From positions 2,501 through 55,000 of the forward strand of contig CAUYUJ010018338.1 of NCBI GenBank assembly GCA_963575745.1: a stretch of DNA of 52,500 nt, in the 5' to 3' direction. Origin of the DNA: Prorocentrum cordatum (taxonomy: Eukaryota > Sar > Dinophyceae > Prorocentrales > Prorocentraceae). The position numbers and the translations under genes are program-made. The notes under the pieces are model-generated. The model was not told the DNA's origin. It saw only the letters and a program-made list of their open reading frames with translations, and ran no database searches. Below, in pieces: positions 11,385-20,600 of this stretch; position 1 is the stretch's first letter; every line of letters starts with the position of its first letter.

Positions 11385-11765
11385 TTTTGGGGATCCGATC
11401 GAATTCCCGCAGCATTCTGAAAGAATCCCAAGGGGCCCTTGGGATCCCGAAGGTTTCCTCTGCATTTTCTTGGATTCCTGAGAACCCCTGAGGATTTCGA
11501 GGGATTCTCAAGGATTATCAGGAATTCCCTTGGATTTTCAGGGCTCTCAAGGATTCCCCCCCGTGCCTCAATATTCCGACGGAATCCTCAGAAAACTTGG
11601 AGATCCCCAAAGACTTCGAGGAGTCCTGAGGAACCCGCAACATTTAGAAATATTCCTAAGGAATGCGGTGGGCACGGCCGTGCACATCGGACTCAGTAGG
11701 ATTCCTAACGATGTTGGATGATTCTTTCGGATGCCGAAGGACTTTTCAGAATTCTTGCGGAGTTT
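11385..11765. repeat. Degenerate GGATTCC/GGAATCC short-period repeat
   Basis: The segment is saturated with variants of GGATTCC, GGAATTCC and AGGATTTC spaced roughly 10-14 bases apart, often self-complementary (for example CAAGGGGCCCTTGGGATCCC). It resembles a badly decayed minisatellite. No open frame in it looks coding. Confidence 0.6.
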
Positions 11766-11885
11766 TTAGAGCCCGTTTCTTTATTGCTTGGGGCATGACG
11801 GGCGCCATGGCCCACGTTCCCCCCCCTATGACGTGACATTCCCCCCCCCAGTGCGCTCCAGGCACTGCCGCCGTGCGCATTGGGA

Positions 11886-11932
11886 TCCGCGTAGGTGTCC
11901 GCGTAGGCATCCGCATAGGAGTCTGGTCCGCA

Positions 11933-11996
<64 letters not shown>

Positions 11997-11997
11997 G
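11886..11997. repeat. 12-bp repeat followed by (GTC)~21
   Basis: Three copies of a CCGCGTAGG(T/C)(G/A)T-like 12-mer (11,886-11,921) lead into an uninterrupted GTC trinucleotide tract (11,933-11,997). The tract reads poly-Val, poly-Ser, poly-Arg or poly-Asp depending on frame. The purity of the GTC tract suggests active slippage. Confidence 0.95.
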
Positions 11998-12177
11998 TCG
12001 TGGATCGTCGCTCGTCGCTCATCGTCGTCGTGCGCGCGAGCGCGGCTGGAGCGTGTTTTAAATTCAGGGCCGATGACGGCAATCATGTGGGGGGGGGGAG
12101 GGGGTCGATGACGCCACATTTCGCGCCGGCAGCGTCTGGGAATGCCTTGGAATGGCGGAGGACGGGTAGCACCAGCA

Positions 12178-12482
12178 TGTCGGTGGCGATCTGCGCCACA
12201 AAGCCTGTGCACCACATTGCCCGCGTGCACCACAGTGCCTGCGTACACCGCACCGCCTATGTACACCACAGACGCCGCGTGCAACGCAGCGTTCGTTTGT
12301 GCCACCGCGCCTGCGGGCTCAACATCAACGGCGCCCGCGTGCGTCGCGGCGCCCGCGTGCACCGCATCAACCGTGTGCAACGCAGCACCAGTGTGCACAA
12401 CAATGCCTGCGTGCATTGCAGTGCCCGTGTGCACCACGGCGCCTGTGCGCACCACAGCAAACGTGTGCAACACAACACCAAT
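12178..12482. repeat. 18-bp minisatellite, forward orientation
   Basis: About 16 imperfect copies of an 18-bp unit close to CCYGYGTGCACCACRGYG. Because 18 is a multiple of three, all frames read as hexapeptide repeats (VCTTAP-like), which produces long spurious ORFs. The same unit occurs in the opposite orientation at 28,779-29,020. Confidence 0.85.
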
Positions 12483-12778
12483 GTTGCATATATAAAGTCA
12501 GAAAGAATCTTTATGACAAAGTTGTGCGCTTGTGGATTCCACAGAAAGCAATTGCAAGGAATCCTTATGCACAAAAGGGGGGCCGCTGGAATCTACGAGT
12601 CCTCCCGTTTCGCCCGCGCCACCCTGACTCCTCCCGTCTGCATCCAGGAGGCTCCAGCTAAATTGGCCGTCCGAAAACCAAGTGGACCGATTCAAAGGAC
12701 CATCCAGTGGTGCACGCTGAAATGCTCATGTGCGCTGTAGCGCCAACCCGCACGACAAAGGGTAAGAAGGAGGAGAGG

Positions 12779-12921
12779 TGTTCCAGGGGTCCATAATCTC
12801 ACGTATAGGTTTAGCTTTTGGTGTTTCACTCTGGGGACCGATGGACAGAGATCCATCTTGTACGTGTCCGTGCCACGTTTGGCTCAAGGGAAAACATTCT
12901 GTCCCCTCTCCTGCTGCCACA
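12779..12921 (+). repeat. 5' LTR of copia element
   Basis: 143 bp, TGTTCCAGGGG...CTGCTGCCACA, matching 22,780-22,922 at every base I compared. It contains a 22-base stretch (12,867-12,888) that matches the dinoflagellate spliced leader at 17 of 22 positions without gaps. The match includes the terminal TTTGGCTCAAG exactly. No TATA-like box is evident upstream in the LTR. If the SL-like part marks the RNA 5' end, U3 would be about 88 bp and U5 about 33 bp (inference). Confidence 0.95.
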
Positions 12922-12923
12922 GT

Positions 12924-12935
12924 TGGTAGCGGAGC
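12924..12935 (+). other. Primer-binding site, tRNA-iMet-like
   Basis: TGGTAGCGGAGC begins 2 bases after the LTR. It differs at two positions from TGGTATCAGAGC, the usual copia PBS complementary to the 3' end of initiator tRNA-Met. A closer relative, TGGTATCGGAGC, occurs at 29,123. It primes minus-strand DNA synthesis. Confidence 0.8.
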
Positions 12936-13058
12936 GGGGTCCGGCCCGGAGGCCATGGGCGCGAGAGGCTGGCTGTGACGGCCAGGCCGCTCGGCGCTTG
13001 CGCGCCCCGGAGCCAGGCTTCGCTCTGACCACTGAGCAGCGTGGGATCCACGGCAGAG

Positions 13059-16000
13059 ATGCCCGCAGATGGTGAACGGCAGCCGCCGCCAATCGCCCCA
13101 GGAGGCGATGGACGAGATGAGACCTTCGCCGTCATGACAGCCCGAGGGGCTGAGGAGTCGACGGCGGGAGCAGCGGCATCAGGATCTACAGTCGTGGCGG
13201 CGACGACGACGATCGACCAGGAGACGCTCACTCGGGCAATACAATCCGCGGTCCAGGAGACCGTGCGGGCGCTCGGCCATTTTGGCCAACAGCAGCAGCG
13301 GCCACCGCCAGAGACAGCACCGACGGCGGCCGACCCATGGGACGGCACGGGGGCCGACCCGTGGAGCAGCAGCAGAACCAGACCAGTCGCCGAGGTGGGC
13401 AGCGGAGAAGCAGCAGGAGATTCAGGACAGTGGCGCCCACCTGGCGACAAGGACGACGTGAAGGAGGATCAGAAGTGGGACGAGCACCAGGACTGGAGTT
13501 CGAGCTGGAACAGCAACTGGTGGTCGGGCCAATGGACTGGTGGTCGAGGTGATTTCTCGGACCCTCCAGCATGGCCCGGCTGGGCCCACTACAGACAATG
13601 GCGCCGAGCCATTCGGCGCTGGAACGACAACACCGACGTAGCAGTCTGGAGGAGGTCGGAGAAGTCCATGCGGCTCTTCGACTGGACAATGCAGGCCAAG
13701 TTCGAGGACATTCCAGACAGGGAGCTCACGGCATCGTCATGGTTGCAGACGCTCCTCAGTCGCATGGACTTGATGATCGGGGAGCGCGAAGGAGACGAGC
13801 TACGACGGGCAGGACGAAAAGCATTGTACGAGGCCGTCCGCGACTCCAAGGAGACGCTCACCCAGTACGTGAGCCGTCGTGAAGCTGAATTCATCGACGC
13901 AGAAGGCCACGACTTATGGATGTCCGACAAGCTCAAGGGTCTCTTCCTAGAGGAAGGGGCCAATCTCACTCAGCAGGGCGTGCAGAACTTGCGCACGCTC
14001 ACCCGCGGGGACCTGACCTACAGCAGCGTGAAGTGGGCCCTGCGCCAGCTTGATTCATCAGCCGGCACTGAGCGCCTGCTCCCCGGCAAAGCCGGGACAG
14101 GCAGCATGCTGGCAGCAGCGTCTGAGGACCTAGGGCCGAGCGCTCGCTCGGACGCTGGTGCTTTTCAGTCTTCTTCCTCCTCTCCCAACCTCGGTCGGTG
14201 TGAAGGTAGGTCGGAGGATGCCAACTACCAGGTGGTCGAGGACGAAGAGGATGACTACGACGAGGGAGCCGACGAGTCGGACGAGCTCGAGGAAGAGGAT
14301 GTGGCGGCCCTCCTCGCGGAGATCGACGACATGGACATCGAGGAGGACGACGCCGAGCTGGTGCTAGCCGAGCTGACAAACAACAGGTCCTGGAAGCAGA
14401 ACAAGGACCTCAAGCGCGCAGCTCGGCGCGATCGAGAATATTTTGGCTCCCGAGGTCGAGGCAGTGGCAGGACCTCTCATCCTTCTCGGTCAGCCGGGCG
14501 AGGAGGAGGTCGCCAGCGACGAGAACATGACGAGCGTGGAGGCGGTGCTGGAGGAGCAGGACACCGGCCTCCTCAGGGCAGGCGACGCTTCCTCACTCAG
14601 GAGCAGCTGATGAAGGTCACCAAGTGCAAGCTGTGCCACGAGAAGGGCCACTGGGGACGTGAGTGTCCCAACGTCAGCAGCGCCAAGAAGGATGCTGTCA
14701 AGCGGGAGGTCTCCGTCAAGAAGACTCCCATCAGGAAGGCCTCGTCCTACATGTTCGACGGGGTGGCGTTCGGCAGCAACGACATGTGGGCAGCGCCGGC
14801 GTGGCGCGGGGTCGAGGAGGAGATCACGTCCGGGTCGATCTTCCTGGCGGCCTCGTCGACCCAGGGCCTGGTCGACCCCGGGGCGGGGACCGACCTGGTA
14901 GGCGTGGAGGCTCTCAACAGGGAGTCCGAGGCGCTCGCGACCCACGGCCTCAGGTACGTCGAGATTCCCGCTGAACATCGGACGCACCTTCGCGGCGCCC
15001 ACGGAGTGGGGGGCCAGGCCAAGGTTGTGAGCGCCATACTTTTTCCGTTGTGTTTAGGCGGTGTCTTTGGCATCATAGACACCACCGTGCTCGGAGAGGC
15101 TGTCCCTCACATTTTGAGCGTCAATCTTCTGGACTTTCTAGAGAGCGTGATTGATTTGCCGAGGAACAGGCTTCGCTCCGGCACTCTGCGCACGACCGTG
15201 GCCATGACACGCCTGGGTTCCGGGCACAGGATGGTAGAGATCGTGCGTTCCCTGGAGGAGCCGCCGACAGTCCCAGCGTCGGCCCTCCAGCGCTATCCTT
15301 TTCTGACGGAGGGGTCATTCACCCTTGGCAATGAGAAGCCTCCGAAGATGCTGGCAGACGGAACTGTGACGCAGTACATCCCTCACCTCATCATCTCCAT
15401 CCTTCGGTTTAGAGCTAAGTCGAGGCGAGCGGGGTCCGGGTCAAGTCGTGCGGGGTCTAGACCGAGGGGGTTTTCGAGCAGAACGCCAAGCAGGGATCCG
15501 AGGGAACCGACGTGCCTGGGCTACTCGGTCGTCTCAATCGTCGCAGTCGTGGTCTGCCTATTCATCGTGTGCTGGGCTCAGCGGGCCCGCCTCGAACAGG
15601 TCACGGGCTCAGGATCTTTGGGGCACACTAAGGTCTTGGACAACAGCAACGAAGGACGGAACGGGGCTCTCGAGCCCATCGGCAAGGGGGCTCTCGACCT
15701 CATCGGCAGCAGGGGCCCAAGGGCTCTCGTATATATAGTGTCCGTGGCCTCTTTTGGCTCGAGTCTTTGCTCGTGGATTTCCCAGCATCGACAGTTGAGT
15801 CGACGATCACAGCATCCTGCCGGCATCGTCCGGCGCAATGATGAAGTTCATAACGATTTCCATGTTTATCCTGAGGGGGATCTTCTCGGTGCAGGGAGCT
15901 CCCCAGTTTCGCGGGTCCACCACTCAGCCGCCAGGAGGCGGCAACAGCAGAGGCGGCGGCAGCGACGGTCGAGGGGACGCTGCCAGGGCGGTGCTGAGCC

Positions 16001-16877
16001 AGGCCGTCGAGACTCCGGTGGAGGCGCTGGCGGAGACTACTACGACGCCGAGCGGACCGCCTTCCCATCCTGGAATGCCCAACCAGCTGCCCGCCCAGCT
16101 GATGACCTGGGCCCAGGCGATGGAGGCCGCCGGACCCGATGGAGTGCCCGACCGAGGAGTGGCCGGCTACCTGATGGACGGGGCGCCCATCCTGACGATG
16201 GAGTACCAGCAGTACCTGCTTCAGGCGCCTCCTCCGCCGTCGAACCCTCCGCCGGGGCCGAATCCAGCAGCAGCTTCCAGCGTTCAGCCAGCAGCATCGC
16301 CGATGCCATGGATGGCAGGAGTCCAGGGGCAGTTTCCAGGACCACCGAAGGCGAGAGCGGCGCGACTGCTGGGCCACGGAGGAACGTCGAGTGCAGCCGC
16401 CTCGGGAGCAGCGCCGGGGATCCACCACGGCCGCGACGAGGATCAGGCATCGATGCAGCTGGTCACGAACCAGGGCGACGACGGAGAGATGACAACTGCA
16501 GCAGCAGCCGCAGCTCCGATTTCAGCGGCGGCAGCAGCAGCAGCCATCCCAGCCCGGCGGGTGGCGGCACCGCTGAAGCCGAGATCGATCCCAGTCAAGC
16601 CGCCCCCGCCCAAGCTGGTGAACAACTGCAACCACTCGCAGGCCACATCGTACGGCAATCAGTACGGCTCGGGCACGAAGTGCAAGTCCTGCGGCTACAA
16701 GCTCACGTGGGTGCCACGCGGCAGTGGCGGCGAGCAGGACGGCGGGCCAGCAGCGAGGCCGGAGTCTGCAGCAGAGGCGGCCAGACGAGCGGCAGCTGCT
16801 GCCGAGCGGACGGTTCAGATCATGCAGGAGAATCCCGTGTTTCAGACGGGGACGGCAGCGCTGCAGACGGCCATTGA
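13059..16877 (+). CDS. Gag-protease polyprotein of copia element
   Basis: The ATG at 13,059 is the first in frame. A 7-codon upstream ORF (12,955-12,978) precedes it, and an in-frame GTG at 13,041 is a less likely start. Residues 1-180 are Gln/Pro/Trp-rich. Residues about 180-340 are Gag-like (WRRAIRRWNDNTDVAVW, WLQTLLSRMDLMIGEREGDE, TLTRGDLTYSSVKWALRQLD). An acidic stretch (about 385-440) leads to a zinc knuckle CKLCHEKGHWGRECP (from residue 523), which binds element RNA. The protease follows: LVDPGAGTDLVG, with the active-site triad written DPG (Asp at residue 606) where D-T/S-G is usual. A hydrophobic segment SVVSIVAVVVCLFIVCWA lies near residue 823. Beyond about 15,838 this frame overlaps the central ORF for 1,040 bp. 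There it reads as Arg/Gly-rich shadow sequence, so the true C-terminus may lie earlier or be fixed by splicing or frameshifting. Confidence 0.85.
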   Translation: MPADGERQPPPIAPGGDGRDETFAVMTARGAEESTAGAAASGSTVVAATTTIDQETLTRAIQSAVQETVRALGHFGQQQQRPPPETAPTAADPWDGTGADPWSSSRTRPVAEVGSGEAAGDSGQWRPPGDKDDVKEDQKWDEHQDWSSSWNSNWWSGQWTGGRGDFSDPPAWPGWAHYRQWRRAIRRWNDNTDVAVWRRSEKSMRLFDWTMQAKFEDIPDRELTASSWLQTLLSRMDLMIGEREGDELRRAGRKALYEAVRDSKETLTQYVSRREAEFIDAEGHDLWMSDKLKGLFLEEGANLTQQGVQNLRTLTRGDLTYSSVKWALRQLDSSAGTERLLPGKAGTGSMLAAASEDLGPSARSDAGAFQSSSSSPNLGRCEGRSEDANYQVVEDEEDDYDEGADESDELEEEDVAALLAEIDDMDIEEDDAELVLAELTNNRSWKQNKDLKRAARRDREYFGSRGRGSGRTSHPSRSAGRGGGRQRREHDERGGGAGGAGHRPPQGRRRFLTQEQLMKVTKCKLCHEKGHWGRECPNVSSAKKDAVKREVSVKKTPIRKASSYMFDGVAFGSNDMWAAPAWRGVEEEITSGSIFLAASSTQGLVDPGAGTDLVGVEALNRESEALATHGLRYVEIPAEHRTHLRGAHGVGGQAKVVSAILFPLCLGGVFGIIDTTVLGEAVPHILSVNLLDFLESVIDLPRNRLRSGTLRTTVAMTRLGSGHRMVEIVRSLEEPPTVPASALQRYPFLTEGSFTLGNEKPPKMLADGTVTQYIPHLIISILRFRAKSRRAGSGSSRAGSRPRGFSSRTPSRDPREPTCLGYSVVSIVAVVVCLFIVCWAQRARLEQVTGSGSLGHTKVLDNSNEGRNGALEPIGKGALDLIGSRGPRALVYIVSVASFGSSLCSWISQHRQLSRRSQHPAGIVRRNDEVHNDFHVYPEGDLLGAGSSPVSRVHHSAARRRQQQRRRQRRSRGRCQGGAEPGRRDSGGGAGGDYYDAERTAFPSWNAQPAARPADDLGPGDGGRRTRWSARPRSGRLPDGRGAHPDDGVPAVPASGASSAVEPSAGAESSSSFQRSASSIADAMDGRSPGAVSRTTEGESGATAGPRRNVECSRLGSSAGDPPRPRRGSGIDAAGHEPGRRRRDDNCSSSRSSDFSGGSSSSHPSPAGGGTAEAEIDPSQAAPAQAGEQLQPLAGHIVRQSVRLGHEVQVLRLQAHVGATRQWRRAGRRASSEAGVCSRGGQTSGSCCRADGSDHAGESRVSDGDGSAADGH
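15730..15763 (+). promoter_or_regulatory. TATATATA box and spliced-leader-like site upstream of the central ORF
   Basis: TATATATA (15,730-15,737) is followed 4 bases later by a 22-base stretch (15,742-15,763) that matches 18 of 21 positions of the dinoflagellate spliced leader with one inserted base. It contains TTTTGGCTC exactly and ends GAG. The next ATG, 74 bases on, opens the central ORF. Two readings are possible: a relic leader left when a trans-spliced mRNA was reverse transcribed into the element, or a live trans-splice acceptor using the terminal AG. Two imperfect copies of GGGGGCTCTCGA...CATCGGCA lie just upstream (15,663-15,712). Confidence 0.55.
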
Positions 16878-17391
16878 CCTGAACGGCTATCTCAACGCAC
16901 TGCAGTGGCAGCTGCACCAGATCCCCGAGGGGATTCGATCCCTCGGAAAGGTGCAAGAGGTGGTCGAGCAGATTGCACAATATGCCAGCCAAGCACAGTT
17001 CCAGACCAGCAGCCAGCTGGAGGAGGGCCTGCAGCAGATACATCAAGCGCTCATTCGACTCCGTCGTACTATGGAGGCACTGGAGCCGATGGGGGAGTCC
17101 CTCGACTACCTGACGGAGCAGATGAGCACCCTGTCGCTGTCGGTCGGCAACATCGAGCAGTCAATGGGTCAGATGGCGCAGATGATTGTGGAGATTGGGA
17201 CGGCGGTGATGGGACTCGTGCAGGTGGCCAACGCTGTCGGAGCGAACCAAGAGCGTCCGCCGCAGGAACCGGACAGCTCGCAGGCGGGTGCTTCCTCGCC
17301 GGAGCCCGAGGGCACGCCGCAGGTCTCGACCACGGCAGTGACAACGCCTTGGGAGATTCTCTACGAGAGCGACAAGGACGACGAGATGTAG
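15838..17391 (+). CDS. Extra central ORF of copia element: signal-like N-terminus, zinc motif, coiled coil
   Basis: Opens with two ATGs; an in-frame TGA lies 13 codons upstream. The 517-residue product starts MMKFITISMFILRGIFSVQG, a basic residue plus hydrophobic core like a secretory signal or membrane anchor. A Pro/Ala/Gly-rich region follows. A compact zinc-ribbon-like motif (C264, H266, then C282-K-S-C285, with GNQYG between) is of a type seen in dinoflagellate copia proteins. From about residue 310 to 480 it is helical and Gln-rich (QEVVEQIAQYASQAQ, LEEGLQQIHQALIRLRRT, NIEQSMGQMAQMIVEIG), consistent with a coiled coil. The C-terminus is acidic. Function unknown. It could be a second structural protein, an RNA-binding cofactor or a captured host gene. 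Standard copia elements have no ORF between protease and integrase. Its first 1,040 bp overlap the gag-protease frame and its last 487 bp overlap an open pol frame. Confidence 0.8.
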   Translation: MMKFITISMFILRGIFSVQGAPQFRGSTTQPPGGGNSRGGGSDGRGDAARAVLSQAVETPVEALAETTTTPSGPPSHPGMPNQLPAQLMTWAQAMEAAGPDGVPDRGVAGYLMDGAPILTMEYQQYLLQAPPPPSNPPPGPNPAAASSVQPAASPMPWMAGVQGQFPGPPKARAARLLGHGGTSSAAASGAAPGIHHGRDEDQASMQLVTNQGDDGEMTTAAAAAAPISAAAAAAAIPARRVAAPLKPRSIPVKPPPPKLVNNCNHSQATSYGNQYGSGTKCKSCGYKLTWVPRGSGGEQDGGPAARPESAAEAARRAAAAAERTVQIMQENPVFQTGTAALQTAIDLNGYLNALQWQLHQIPEGIRSLGKVQEVVEQIAQYASQAQFQTSSQLEEGLQQIHQALIRLRRTMEALEPMGESLDYLTEQMSTLSLSVGNIEQSMGQMAQMIVEIGTAVMGLVQVANAVGANQERPPQEPDSSQAGASSPEPEGTPQVSTTAVTTPWEILYESDKDDEM

Positions 17392-17406
17392 TGTCGTCTT
17401 TGGACA

Positions 17407-17424
17407 CCACTCCTCGTTCTTCAG
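17407..17424 (+). promoter_or_regulatory. Candidate splice acceptor upstream of pol
   Basis: A pyrimidine-rich stretch, CCACTCCTCGTTCTTCAG, lies 15-33 bases after the central ORF stop. It has the form of a 3' splice site ending in CAG. No ATG occurs between it and 17,613, where the first ATG is in the pol frame. Trans-splicing here would yield a monocistronic pol mRNA. Purely sequence-based inference. Confidence 0.4.
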
Positions 17425-17612
17425 TCGCTGGCCCGAGCCGAGGGGCTTCGGGCCAGCAGCAGCAGAGTTCAAGGTGCAGTCGTTTGGACTGCGCCTGCAC
17501 TGCCGTCTCCGACAGGGGCTCACCAGAGAGCCCATCGACAGCCCATTTTCCTACCTACCCTCCCTCCGGGCAGAGACTCCCGGTCGGGCCCGAGTGGCTC
17601 GACGGAGATTGG

Positions 17613-20600
17613 ATGAACGACGACCACGAGGTCGCTTGCGGATTTCAAGTGAGAAAGGCTCTCGGCGAGGCAGCAGCCAGGGCAACTGGAGCCCTCCCAG
17701 GGGCCTTCCCTGTCGACGTGTCGGTCACTCCGGGACGATCCAGGGTGGCTTTCATGGAAGTGTTCTCCCCTCCTAGGATTGCTCCCGCCGTTAAGAAAAT
17801 TGGGGCCCCTGTGGGAGAGGAGGCCTCGTGGGACCTCAAGGTCGGTTGGGACGCCGCTCAACGAACGGAAGTCGATCGCCTCTGGGAGACGATCAGGACC
17901 GATCGACCCGAAATGATCTGGCTGTGTTCCGAGTGTCGGGCCTTTTCCGCGATCAATAGGTTGAATCGGGATCGGATGGACCCTGAGGACTGGAGGTCAC
18001 TAGTGCGGGACGGCCTCCGGGACCTTTTCCTTTGCATGAGGATAGCCGACTATCAGGTCCGACACGGACGGTTCTTTGCGTTCGAACACCCTCTTTACGC
18101 TTCCTCCTGGGGAGCGCATGTTGTCAAGTGTGTGTGGGACCTCCCGGGAGTTCGACGAATCCGGCTCGACATGTGCCAGTTCGGAATGAGGGTGGACGAC
18201 AGGGGTCTCAATAAGAAACCCACGGGAATTTTGTCCAACCACCCCGAGGTGTTGCGGCTCTTAGACGGTCACCTCTGCACGGGGGAACATAAGCACGCTG
18301 TTCTGGAAGGAGGTTCGGTCACTACCAAAGCGGCATGTTACCCCCCTCTGTTCGTGCGCACTGTTGCCAGGGCTGTCGCCGAACACTGGTCCGGGGCTTC
18401 CAGGGCCAGACAGTCTTCCTGGGCGGAGTTGGCGGAAGAAGTCTCCGGTGAGGCTGTGGAGGCCGGGGAAGCAATTGGCGGCGAAGGCGAGCCCGAAGGT
18501 TCGGATGAAAGCGACGACGAGCCCGAGACCCGCCCATCCACTCAGAACAGATCGAGGGGAGACGTGTCTGGGAAGCCCGATCCTCAGCCCACTGAGGACG
18601 AGAAACGGCTAATATACAAGTTGCACTGCAACATGGGTCATCCCGACAACCGAAAATTTCTTCGGGTTCTTCGAGCTGGCGGCACCAAACAGCACCTGGT
18701 GAGATGGGTGCGTCAGCATTTTGCTTGTTCGGAATGTGCGGAACGATCGCAGTCGGGGGCCCATCGTCGAGTTGCGTTGCCCAGGACCTTCCGTTTCAAT
18801 CACATCGTGGGGGTTGATCTCTTCTACCTCGACTTTCAAGGTACGACGTATCCCTATCTCAACATCGTCGACCACGGGTCGAACCTGCAGGTCGTCACCC
18901 GGGTCGAGGCCGCGACGTCGGCCGCTGTCTGGTCCGAGTTTCTGAGGTCCTGGGTCCGACCGCTGGGTGCGCCTCATCTGATCATTTCGGATGGGGGCTC
19001 GGAGTTCGGAGCTCGGTTCGCCCGAGGCTTGGAACAGTGGGGAGTTTGTCATCATGTCTGCGATGCGGACAGTCCCTGGCAGAACGGTCGAGTGGAGAGA
19101 CACGGCGGCTGGGTCAAGGACCGAGTTCGTATCGAGCTAGAGTCCGGGACGTCCCTCCCCTCATCACTCCAGGAGCTGGACGATCTGGTGTTCGAGTTGG
19201 TGGCGCATAAGAACCGATTTTGGCATCGTGGCGGCTTTTCACCTCTCCAGTTGGTTTTTGGAGAAAACCCGCGTCTTCCGCATGAGCTATTGTCCGACGA
19301 TCGTCGGGCTTTGCCTGGGTGGCAGGACGTCGTGAGCCCTTCCTCAGAGCAGGACGAGGCGGGAGCCGAGTTTGCCAGGGCCCACGCTATCCGAGCAGCG
19401 GCCCGTAGGCTCGCTATGGAAGCCACGGCCCGAGACAAGCTGTCCCGAGCCGCCCGGGCGAGGACCCCTGGGACCAAGAGATTTACCCCCGGCCAGTGGG
19501 TCTTCGTCTGGAGGCATTTCACCAGAATATCGTCCAGGGCCGATGCTCTGGGGCGCCGTCGTGCCGGTTGGACGGGTCCCGGGGTCGTGGTGCTTGCCGA
19601 GGGTGGCACGGTGTGGGTTGCGGTCCGGGCCCGTCTCTGGAAATGCTCAGCCGAGCAAGTCCGGCTGGCTAGCCCCGAGGAAGAATACGGCCTTCAATTG
19701 GCCGAAGACCCTAGATGGCAGGAGCTGCTCCGTTCGGCTCAGGCGAGGCGGGTGACTGCTGTGGACGTTCAGCGTGAGGGCCCCCCTCCCGAGAGTGCCT
19801 GGGACGAGGCGGCACAGGCCGAGCTCGACTCAGAACCAAGGGTTCCCGGAGCTGGGCCGGTGCCAGCCGAGGAACGAGGACCGGAGAATCGACCCTCTCC
19901 CCCGTCAGTGGGCGGGACTCTTGGGTTTCCTCGGAGGGCCCCCAGGGGTTCTCTCTCTCGTGCCGGATCGGTTGTTGCTCAACCAGGCTCGGACAGGACC
20001 GGGTTGCCCTCCATTTCCGAGCTGGCTCTTTCAGACAGAGAGGAGTCGGCGACGCCGTCTCTCAGTCGGCAGTTGTCCCGAGGAGTTAGCTCAGGATCCG
20101 CCGAGGTTGTGCCAAGGGATCAAGAGAGTCCAGAACTCATCCCTCCTCCGTCCTCTCCTCGTCCTGTTTCCTTACCTGCTCCTGCTCCCCCTCCGTTGTC
20201 TGCGTCTCCCAGTTCCCTTTCGCCAGTCACTCCGTCTCCACCAGAGGGGGCGAGACCTAAGACGAGGGGACGCCTCACCCAGCCTGAGGATGTCCCAGCT
20301 TGCATTCGCGCTGCAAGGGCCGGGAGCGCCCCTCCTGAGATAAAGAGAGCCAGGACCGAACCCTCCTCGACTCCCTACCCTCCTCAACCCGTCGGTGGAA
20401 GTCCCTCCTCCTCCTCCGGTGTTGGGGGCCCTGGACCTGGACCGGAGACTCGGGGGCCTGTCAGGACCGGCGACGAGCCAAGGCAGTCTGTCCAGGAGCG
20501 TGTTCAGGCCATCGAAGCCCGAGCCAGGTCACGGTCGCCAAGTCGTAACGGAGGAGCCGAGGGAATAGTCGAGGCAGAGGCCACCAGCGAGTTTTTCGTG

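Noticed and set aside
13268-13290. GGCCATTTTGGCC in gag resembling the spliced leader
   Set aside because: It is a short palindrome inside a well-supported coding region, lacks the leader's ends and is not near an ORF start.
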